Of a DNA stretch of 23,206 nucleotides, positions 8,862 through 14,762 are shown piece after piece. A model generated the notes under the pieces. It was not told the DNA's origin. It ran no database searches and worked only from the letters and a program-made list of their open reading frames with translations. A program made the position numbers and the translations under genes. The stretch comes from an uncultured Gemmatimonadota bacterium (lineage in GTDB: Bacteria > Gemmatimonadota > Gemmatimonadetes > Gemmatimonadales > GWC2-71-9), in contig CAMPKP010000041.1 of the NCBI GenBank assembly GCA_946887295.1, positions 1 through 23,206 of the forward strand, in the 5' to 3' direction. Positions within the stretch are counted from its first letter, which is position 1, and each line of letters begins with the position of its first letter.

Positions 8862-8890
8862 TTGACTTTTCCACAACCGACCCGTAACAT
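8862..8890 (+). promoter_or_regulatory. dnaA promoter
   Basis: TTGACT (8862-8867) and TAACAT (8885-8890) are separated by exactly 17 bp. Transcription would start near 8897, giving a leader of about 34 nt before the dnaA ATG at 8931. The rest of the 256-bp divergent gap (8675-8930) is GC-rich with no gene. Confidence 0.6.
8867..8875 (+). promoter_or_regulatory. DnaA box in the dnaA promoter spacer
   Basis: TTTTCCACA fits the consensus TTWTNCACA at every position. It shares one base with the -35 box and fills the first half of the spacer, so bound DnaA would block RNA polymerase, as in the autoregulated dnaA promoters of other bacteria. No second perfect box was found nearby. Confidence 0.6.
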
Positions 8891-8930
8891 CTCCTGCCCT
8901 TGAAAAATCCCCCACCGTTTTCGAGTCCTG

Positions 8931-10340
8931 ATGCAGCTGTCCGCTAAAGACGCATGGAAGCGCATCCTCGATGAGGCGCATCGCGAACTTCCCGATCACA
9001 CGATCCGGACCTGGCTGGAGCCTACGGAGGCGATCGCCCTCGATGAAGGACGGCTGATCGTCGGAGCACCCGATCAGTTCGCGGTGGAGTGGAACGAGAC
9101 CAAGCACGCTGCGCTTCTGTCGAAGCTGGCCGAGCCGGTCGTCGGACAGCCGACGGCGATCGTGTTCCGGGTTCACGAGGATCGCCACAAGCGTCCCCAG
9201 ATGGACTTCTTCGTCGCGCCCCCTACGCCGAACGCGGGCCGAGCGGCCGGTGAGGTCGCCGACGGCCGCACGGCCGCCGGCAATCCGAGCAGCCAGGCGC
9301 TCAACGAGCGCTACACTTTCGACACCTTCGTCATCGGCAAGTCGAACGAGCTCGCGGCCGCGGCGGCCCACGCGGCGGCGGAGTCGCCCGGGAAGACCTA
9401 CAACCCGCTCTTCATCTACGGCGCCACGGGCCTGGGCAAGACCCACCTGATGCAGGCCATCGCCCACGGCGTGATCCAGCGCCAGCCCGAGACCCGGGTC
9501 CTGTACGTGGGCGCCGAGCAGTTCATCAACGAGGTGATCGAGAGCATCCACAGCCGCACCATGCCGGAGTTCCGGCGCCGGTACCGGATGGACGTGGACC
9601 TCTTCCTGGTGGACGACGTGCATTTCCTCGAAGGCAAGGAGATGACCCAGGAGGAGTTCTTCCACACGTTCAATGCCCTCTACGAGGGCAACAAGCAGAT
9701 CGTTCTGACCTCCGACCGGCCCCCGAAGGAGATCCCGGGGCTGGAGGCGCGGCTGGTGAGCCGGTTCGAGTGGGGAATGGTCGCCGACATCGGCCAGCCC
9801 GACCTGGAGCACCGGATCGCGATCCTGCGGAAGAAGCAGGAGCAGGACCACCTGGAAATGACGATCCCGGACGACGTGCTCCGCTTCATCGCCGAGCACG
9901 TGCGGTCGAACGTCCGGGAGCTCGAGGGCTGCATCATCAAGCTGTTGCTCTACGCGTCCCTCAAGCACAAGGAAGTCTCGATCGAGCTGGCTCGCGAGGC
10001 GCTCTCCGACCGGATCCGTCCGGGTGAGGACGGCCCCGCACCCCGGGCGCGTCCCTCGATCAACAAGGTCCAGGAGGTCGTCGCCCGCCGCTGGGGGGTG
10101 ACTCCGGAAGGCCTGCGGTCGAAGGCGCGGATCAAGACGCTCACCGTGCCGCGCCAGATCGCGATGTATCTCGCGCGCGAGCTGCTGGAGATGCAGCTGG
10201 TGGAGATCGGCCAGGCGTTCGGCGGCCGCGATCACTCCACGGTGATTCACAGCGTGGACAAAGTGAGCCGGCAGATGACGCGCGATCGCAGCTTTCGCGA
10301 GCGGGTCGAGCACGCGCGGCAGGAGTTGTCCGCAGAATAA
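8931..10340 (+). CDS. dnaA: Chromosomal replication initiator protein DnaA
   Basis: DnaA binds origin boxes, unwinds the origin and loads the helicase. At 469 aa it shows all four domains: domain I (about 1-90, WKRILDEAHRELPDHTIRTW), a short variable linker (95-125), the AAA+ domain III (about 126-345) with Walker A GATGLGKTH (164-172), Walker B LFLVDDVHF (224-232) and sensor-1 region LTSDRPPKEI (259-268), and DNA-binding domain IV (about 375-469) with the signature FGGRDHSTVIH (430-440). Start ATG 8931 gives the expected N-terminus; no clear Shine-Dalgarno precedes it. The gene lies divergent from rpmH and 220 bp ahead of dnaN, the usual origin-proximal order. Confidence 0.98.
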   Translation: MQLSAKDAWKRILDEAHRELPDHTIRTWLEPTEAIALDEGRLIVGAPDQFAVEWNETKHAALLSKLAEPVVGQPTAIVFRVHEDRHKRPQMDFFVAPPTPNAGRAAGEVADGRTAAGNPSSQALNERYTFDTFVIGKSNELAAAAAHAAAESPGKTYNPLFIYGATGLGKTHLMQAIAHGVIQRQPETRVLYVGAEQFINEVIESIHSRTMPEFRRRYRMDVDLFLVDDVHFLEGKEMTQEEFFHTFNALYEGNKQIVLTSDRPPKEIPGLEARLVSRFEWGMVADIGQPDLEHRIAILRKKQEQDHLEMTIPDDVLRFIAEHVRSNVRELEGCIIKLLLYASLKHKEVSIELAREALSDRIRPGEDGPAPRARPSINKVQEVVARRWGVTPEGLRSKARIKTLTVPRQIAMYLARELLEMQLVEIGQAFGGRDHSTVIHSVDKVSRQMTRDRSFRERVEHARQELSAE

Positions 10341-10560
10341 TCCCCGCGCGTGGGCTTGCGGTGTGGGAACTCTTGAGCGCAGTGAAGAACCCGGGGTGGC
10401 CGTCCCCATCCGACACAGAGTGTCGACATGCTCATGAAGAGGTAACCGTGCGTACCGAGGTACCTTGCAGCGGCGGCCCACATTTCCAGAGCCTCTACTA
10501 CTGCTGCTAGTTCTATATATATGGTAAAGCAGTATTGCTTATAGCCTCCGAAGGAGCGGC
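10341..10560. other. dnaA-dnaN intergenic region, candidate origin (oriC) segment
   Basis: This gene-free gap holds an AT-rich tract (10511-10544, including TATATATATGG), unusual in this GC-rich window. Beside it, on the minus strand, the triplets TAG CAG CAG TAG TAG (10510-10496) resemble DnaA-trio elements. Degenerate DnaA boxes occur just before and inside the gap: TTGTCCGCA (10326-10334) and, on minus, GTTCCCACA (10370-10362). Small inverted repeats are CGACAC-AGA-GTGTCG (10411-10425), GTACC-GA-GGTAC (10452-10463) and AAGCA-GTAT-TGCTT (10527-10540). No perfect DnaA-box cluster is visible, so the assignment is tentative. It must also contain the dnaN promoter and ribosome site AAGGAG (10551-10556). 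Confidence 0.4.
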
Positions 10561-11676
10561 ATGAAGCTCACAATCACGCGGGAGCAGCTGCAGGAAGGAC
10601 TCGTGGCGGTGGCCGCCAGCGTGCCGGCCAAGACCACGCTGCCGATCCTGTCGAACATCCTCCTCGAGGCCACGAAGGACGGGATCCGCCTGTCCGGCAC
10701 CGACCTCGACATCTCGGTGAGCACCACGGTCGCGGCGCAGGTGGAGCAGGAAGGCGCGATCACGCTGCCCGCCCGGAAGCTGGTCGAGATCGTGCGCGAG
10801 CTGCCCAGCGCCGCGATCAGGATCACCGGCGCCGGCGAGCAGCGGGTGACCATCGAGTGCGGACGCTCCAAGTTCCGGCTGCTCGGTCTGCCGCGGGAGG
10901 AGTTTCCTGCCTTTCCGGCGGTCAAGTTCGACGGTGGGTGGCGCGCGCCGGCGAAGGACCTGCAGAAGCTCATCGCCCACGTGGCCTTCGCCGCCAGCAC
11001 CGAGGAGAGCCGCCCGATTCTCAACGGCGTGCTCTGGGAGCTGCGTCCCGAGCGGATGCGCATGGTGGCCACCAACGGACACCGGCTCGCGCGAATGGAC
11101 GTACCTACCCCGCCCTCGGGCAGCGCCTCCCAGGCCGACCTCATCGTGCCCCCGAAGGCGCTGGAGCAGATCCGCCGCCTCTTCGGCGAGGAGGAGAGCG
11201 TCGAGATCGCCCGCAGCGAGAACCACCTCGGCTTCCGCTCCGCGGGGACCCAGGTGTATACCCGGCTGATCGAGGGCCCGTACCCCAACTACGAGCAGGT
11301 GATCCCCCGCGAGAACGACAAGTCCGCCACCGCCGACAAGGCGGCCATCACCTCCGCGCTTCGCCGGATGAGCATCGTCGCGAGCGATCAGACCCACCGC
11401 ATCCGGATGGCCTTCGCCAACGGGTCGTGCAAGCTGTCGGTACAGACGCCCGACCTGGGCGAGGCGCAGGAGGAGCTGACGGTGAGCTACGAGGGCGACC
11501 CGCTGGAGATCGGCTTCAACGCGTCGTACCTGCTCGAGATCCTCAAGTACATCCCGACCGACGAGATCCGGATGACGTTCAAGGCCCCGGAGCGCGCCGC
11601 CACGTGCGAGCCGGTGGGCTGGGACGATCCGGCCAGCTATCTGACGCTGGTGATGCCGCTGCGGCTGGTGGACTAG
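10561..11676 (+). CDS. dnaN: DNA polymerase III beta subunit (sliding clamp)
   Basis: The 371-aa protein forms the ring-shaped dimer that tethers polymerase III and many repair proteins to DNA. The N-terminus MKLTITREQLQEGL, the segment TTLPILSNILLEA with GTDLDISV, the middle-domain ESRPILNGVLWE and TNGHRLARMD, and the C-terminal YLTLVMPLRLVD are all diagnostic. Length fits three clamp domains of about 120 aa each. The ATG is preceded by AAGGAG with a short 4-nt spacing. The gene converges on mtgA, and both genes use the same CTAG palindrome (11673-11676) for their TAG stops, so no terminator separates them. recF does not follow, unlike in many chromosomes. Confidence 0.97.
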   Translation: MKLTITREQLQEGLVAVAASVPAKTTLPILSNILLEATKDGIRLSGTDLDISVSTTVAAQVEQEGAITLPARKLVEIVRELPSAAIRITGAGEQRVTIECGRSKFRLLGLPREEFPAFPAVKFDGGWRAPAKDLQKLIAHVAFAASTEESRPILNGVLWELRPERMRMVATNGHRLARMDVPTPPSGSASQADLIVPPKALEQIRRLFGEEESVEIARSENHLGFRSAGTQVYTRLIEGPYPNYEQVIPRENDKSATADKAAITSALRRMSIVASDQTHRIRMAFANGSCKLSVQTPDLGEAQEELTVSYEGDPLEIGFNASYLLEILKYIPTDEIRMTFKAPERAATCEPVGWDDPASYLTLVMPLRLVD

Positions 11677-12422
11677 GGCGCCGGCGGCGCGGGCAGCGTC
11701 TCCACCGGCGCCCGGAGCGAGTCCAGCAGCGAGTCCATTCCCGGCGTCCAGACGATGCTGTCGCCCGGCTGCGGGGTCGGCTCCTCCGGAACGGCCGGCA
11801 CCTCGATCCGCTCACCCCGCATCCGGCGCAGGATCAGGGTCTGGCGCTTGCGCATTCTGACGGGGCGGTAGGCCGGGTTGGAGCTGAGGGGGAACGGCAG
11901 CGTGGCGGCGAGCGCCGCGGCCTGGCTTTGGGTCAGGCGCCGCGCCGGCTTCCGGTAGTAGCGCCGGCTCGCAGCCTCCACGCCCCACACGCCCTCGCCC
12001 AGCTCCGCGATGTTGAGATAGAGCTCCAGGATGCGACGCTTCGGGAGCGCCAGCTCGAGCCGGTACGCGGTCACCGCCTCCTTCACCTTGCGGAGGGGGT
12101 TCCGCGACGGCGACAGGTAGACGTTCTTGGCCACCTGCTGGGTGATGGTGCTCGCCCCCCGCAGCGCCTCACGCCGGCCCGGCACGCTCCCCAAGGCCCG
12201 CCACAGCTCGCCGCGGTCCCTCGCCGACGCCCACTCGAACCGCCCCCGCCGGTAGCCCAGCGCCTTCCGCACCTCGTACCAGTCTATGCCGCCGTGGGAC
12301 CAGAAACGCGCATCCTCGGCCGTCACAGCCGCGGTGAGCATGTCGGGCGCGATGGAGTCGAGAGGGATCGGCAGGTAGCGGGTCGGCGCCGCCCGGTCTT
12401 GTGCGGCGACTCGCATCCTCAT
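11673..12422 (-). CDS. mtgA: Monofunctional peptidoglycan glycosyltransferase (GT51); N-terminus probably extends upstream
   Basis: MtgA polymerises lipid II into glycan strands at the outer face of the inner membrane. The GT51 domain shows the catalytic Glu36 in TAEDARF (34-40), RGASTITQQVAKN (88-100), KRRILELYLNIAELGEGVWG (128-147) and VEAASRRYYRKPA (148-160). A Pro-rich tail follows (205-249). ATG 12422 is the first canonical start, but it leaves out the membrane anchor. In the same frame, 12542-12423 encodes RLGRLAGLALVPLGLFLFWL and then a PPPLWYRTHWPSRTEFM junction, which is what MtgA proteins carry before this point. No ATG, GTG or TTG precedes that segment; CTG at 12539 or 12530 are candidates. 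The gene follows the lipoprotein gene, almost certainly in one operon. Confidence 0.88.
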   Translation of the reverse strand: MRMRVAAQDRAAPTRYLPIPLDSIAPDMLTAAVTAEDARFWSHGGIDWYEVRKALGYRRGRFEWASARDRGELWRALGSVPGRREALRGASTITQQVAKNVYLSPSRNPLRKVKEAVTAYRLELALPKRRILELYLNIAELGEGVWGVEAASRRYYRKPARRLTQSQAAALAATLPFPLSSNPAYRPVRMRKRQTLILRRMRGERIEVPAVPEEPTPQPGDSIVWTPGMDSLLDSLRAPVETLPAPPAP

Positions 12423-12543
12423 GAACTCGGTCCGGGACGGCCAGTGGGTCCGATACCAGAGTGGCGGCGGCCAGACGGCGAGCAGCCAGAAGAGAAAGAG
12501 TCCGAGCGGAACGAGGGCCAGGCCGGCCAGCCGGCCCAGCCGC

Positions 12544-13446
12544 CTAACGGCCGGGCGGGAGCGACGTGACGGCGTAGGTGCTCGAGCGGGTGATGGGAAC
12601 GGTCTGCCCCAGCGCGGGAACCGAGATCATCATCTCGCCGGTGTCGGTGCCCTGCGCCGACACCAGGACGCCGTCGATGCCCAGCCGATGGACTCCCGTG
12701 CGGGTGCCCGAGGCCGTCATCTCCAGCTCCTGCTCACTCTGCACCCGCTTCCCGGACCGGGTGTACTTGCTGCTGGTCTCCAGCGGGATCGCGTCGCGGC
12801 CCTGCGCCTCCTCCTTGTCCGCCGCGCGGTAGACGGTGACCGAGCTCTCGGTACCCGTGAACGCGTCGGACACGAGGGGATACCGGGTCGAGTCGGTCCA
12901 CTGCATCCCTTCGCGCACGCCGCCCTGCGGCAGCGCGGGAAACAGGAGGCGAAGGTGGCCCGCCAGCTCGTCCGTCAGGGTGCCGGAGCGGTCGGCCTGA
13001 AGCGGCGAGAGGGTGCCGACGCTGGAGAGCGTGCCGGTCCACACCGTGCCGCGCGCCGCGGCCACCGAGTCGGACGGGGCCGGGGTTCCGCTCTCGAGCG
13101 CCACGAGCGAGTCCAGCGTGACGGTCACCTGGTAGGGCCCCTGCTCGGGCGACCCCGCGAGGGTCAGATGGAGAAAGGCGATCCGGTCCCGCGCCTGGGT
13201 CTGGCTCGCACCGCCCGGGTACTGCATCACCAGGCTGTCGCGGTGCTCCAGGCGGTAGGCCTTCCCCTGCACCGGGCTGTAGCTCACCGCCGGGCCGTGC
13301 CCCTCTTCTGCCGGCGGCGGGGCGCTGGGATCGGCGGGCTTGGGAGCCGGGGCTCCGGGACCTCCCGTGGTCGTCGTGGTCGAGCCGCAGGCAGCCAGAC
13401 TCAGGGCCGCTGCGAGGAGCGCGGCCGGGTTCGCTCGCCGTCTCAT
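12544..13446 (-). CDS. Exported lipoprotein of unknown function, paralogue of its upstream neighbour
   Basis: The 300-aa protein begins MRRRANPAALLAAALSLAAC, a lipoprotein signal with lipobox LAAC and lipidated Cys20. A low-complexity Thr/Gly/Pro/Ala linker follows (21-50), then a beta-rich domain (about 60-297). ATG 13446 is fixed by the signal peptide and by the 4-bp ATGA overlap with the upstream gene; the longer open frame to 14427 runs through rnpB and is not coding. Segments YRLEH (64-68), TLDS (110-113), SSVGTLSPL (141-149), LLFPALPQGGVREGMQWTDS (167-186), VTVYRA (203-208) and VPITRSSTYAVTS (283-295) line up in order with the neighbour, so the two arose by duplication. No known catalytic motif is visible. 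A cell-envelope role is inferred from export and from linkage to mtgA. Confidence 0.75.
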   Translation of the reverse strand: MRRRANPAALLAAALSLAACGSTTTTTGGPGAPAPKPADPSAPPPAEEGHGPAVSYSPVQGKAYRLEHRDSLVMQYPGGASQTQARDRIAFLHLTLAGSPEQGPYQVTVTLDSLVALESGTPAPSDSVAAARGTVWTGTLSSVGTLSPLQADRSGTLTDELAGHLRLLFPALPQGGVREGMQWTDSTRYPLVSDAFTGTESSVTVYRAADKEEAQGRDAIPLETSSKYTRSGKRVQSEQELEMTASGTRTGVHRLGIDGVLVSAQGTDTGEMMISVPALGQTVPITRSSTYAVTSLPPGR

Positions 13447-14228
13447 CGTACCGCCGTGACCTTCGTCGTCTGGGTGACCGTGATCGGCACCGGCTCCTTG
13501 GCGAACGAGCCCGAGAGCTGGAGAGCGGAGCGCAACTGCCACTCGCCTCCGAGATAGCGACCGTCGGGGCTCACGAAATAGGCGCCATTGCCGCTGCCGG
13601 TGCCCTCGATCTTCGCGGGTCCCTGCGGTGTCGGCTGACTTCCGGCGACCGTGGAGGTGTGGTCGGCGGTGATCCTCACCGCCTTGGTGGCGCCGCGGGG
13701 CTCGTTCGCCGCGGCCTTGTAGTTCGTGACCCGGCGAACGGTGACGGTGTCGGTCCCCGCCCCGGTCGTGTTCACCGAGGTGTCGGCCCAGGCCTCGCCC
13801 ACCTTGAATCCCGGCCGCACCCAGGGGAAGAAGTCGCTCAGCAGGCCCTGCACCTGCGCGGCAGCGGTCGAGCTGCCGGTGGGCGTGAGCGGCGACGGCT
13901 TGCCGGAGCGGTCGAGGAAGGCGCGGAACTCGCCGCCCTTGGCGCTGTCCATGACGGCGGCGGGGATCGGGGTGGTGCTGTCGCCCTTCATGGAGTCGAT
14001 GACCACCCGCATGGTCCGGCCCCCGGCACTGTCGTTCAGGGTGACCGTGACGAAGGTGGTCGTAGTGAACCGGAGGACCTGCTTGCCCGCGCCGCTGGCG
14101 GTGCCGTCCACCTCCTGCGTGAGGCTCTGCTCCACCCGGTACTTCGCGGTCACCGGCGCCACCCGGCCGCCCGGCAGCATCAGAACCGCGGCGCTCAGCG
14201 CACCCAGCGCGGCGTTGAATGTCGGCAT
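13443..14228 (-). CDS. Exported protein of unknown function, first of a tandem paralogous pair
   Basis: The 261-aa protein has a hydrophobic N-terminus (5-20, AALGALSAAVLMLPGG), probably a cleaved signal peptide with little positive charge and no lipobox Cys. The rest is beta-rich and Thr/Ser-rich. Its landmarks align in order with the next gene: YRVEQ (30-34), VIDS (76-79), LDRSGKPSPL (105-114), LSDFFPWVRPGFKVGEAWAD (130-149), VTVRRV (162-167) and VPITVTQTTKVTAV (247-260). ATG 14228 is preceded by a strong GGGAGG site. It lies downstream of the rnpB terminator, so it probably has its own promoter, though none is obvious in 14229-14295. I do not recognise the family; a DUF6263-like relation is possible but unverified. 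Confidence 0.7.
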   Translation of the reverse strand: MPTFNAALGALSAAVLMLPGGRVAPVTAKYRVEQSLTQEVDGTASGAGKQVLRFTTTTFVTVTLNDSAGGRTMRVVIDSMKGDSTTPIPAAVMDSAKGGEFRAFLDRSGKPSPLTPTGSSTAAAQVQGLLSDFFPWVRPGFKVGEAWADTSVNTTGAGTDTVTVRRVTNYKAAANEPRGATKAVRITADHTSTVAGSQPTPQGPAKIEGTGSGNGAYFVSPDGRYLGGEWQLRSALQLSGSFAKEPVPITVTQTTKVTAVR

Positions 14229-14295
14229 CCAGCCCTCCCAGAGGTTCGGCAGGAAAAGGTAAACGGGCGTCGGCGCTTATGGCATGTCGGCATGA

Positions 14296-14327
14296 GACGG
14301 CCCCCCGGTATTCGCCGGGGGGCCGTC
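14296..14327 (-). terminator. rnpB terminator hairpin, 13-bp perfect stem
   Basis: GACGGCCCCCCGG (14296-14308) and CCGGGGGGCCGTC (14315-14327) are perfect reverse complements around a 6-nt loop. The stem begins at the base next to the rnpB 3' end. No T-tract follows on minus, the same style as the other hairpins in this window. Confidence 0.8.
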
Positions 14328-14748
14328 GCTGGTCGAGCCGTAAGCCGAGTTCTGTTTCTCCCGCCGCCCAGCTCTGATCGGCAGCAGGGGAGATGGTCAT
14401 CTGTCTGGGATGGCCGTCGCCGGCCACCTCTAGCAGCCTACCCGCGGCTGACCCCTCATCCTCGCGGAATCGGGAATGGTGTGGGCCACACCTCGCCGCC
14501 TATTTGGCCTTGCTCCGACTGGGGGTTGCCGTGCCGGCACTGTTGCCAGCGCCGCGGTGGGCTCTTACCCCACCGTTTCACCCTTACCCCGCATCGCCTC
14601 TCGCGAGGGTCCGCGTGGCGGTCTGTTCTCTGTTGCCCTGTCCGTCGCCTTTCGGCGCCCAGGCGTTACCTGGCAGTCTGCCCTGTGGAGCTCGGACTTT
14701 CCTCGAGACGGCCTTCCGACCGCCCCGCGACCATCACGCTCGGCCAGC
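14328..14748 (-). ncRNA. rnpB: RNase P RNA (bacterial type A)
   Basis: This is the catalytic RNA that cuts tRNA 5' leaders, with the RnpA protein. Diagnostic conserved blocks on minus, in order, are GAGGAAAGTCCGAGCTCCAC (14704-14685) followed by AGGGCAG, GGGTAAGGGTGAAACGGTGG (14590-14571) followed by GGTAAGAGCCCACC, CGGAGCAAGGCCAAAT, GGGTAGGCTGCTAGAG, and ACAGAACTCGGCTTAC (14355-14340) near the 3' end. The ends are set by the P1 helix: GCTGGCCGAGC (14748-14738) pairs with GCTCGACCAGC (14338-14328), with one mismatch. The size of about 421 nt fits a type A RNA. It lies between the kinase gene, which ends 15 nt upstream, and a perfect terminator stem. Confidence 0.95.
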
Positions 14749-14754
14749 AGGCGA

Positions 14755-14760
14755 AATATA
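14755..14760 (-). promoter_or_regulatory. Candidate -10 box of rnpB
   Basis: TATATT ends 6 nt before the predicted RNA 5' end at 14748, ideal -10 geometry. No TTGACA-like -35 box lies at the right distance; that DNA is the 3' end of the kinase gene. Confidence 0.45.
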
Positions 14761-14762
14761 GC

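Noticed and set aside
8784..10481. 565-aa minus-strand open frame across dnaA
   Set aside because: It is a shadow of dnaA, with no recognisable motif and composition typical of antisense high-GC frames.
10857..12569. 570-aa plus-strand open frame from inside dnaN across mtgA
   Set aside because: It is out of frame with dnaN and antisense to mtgA, with low-complexity Arg/Gly/Pro composition.
13447..14427. N-terminal extension of the lipoprotein gene to give 627 aa
   Set aside because: The extension overlaps another coding gene and rnpB. A lipoprotein signal peptide and an ATGA overlap fix the start at 13446.
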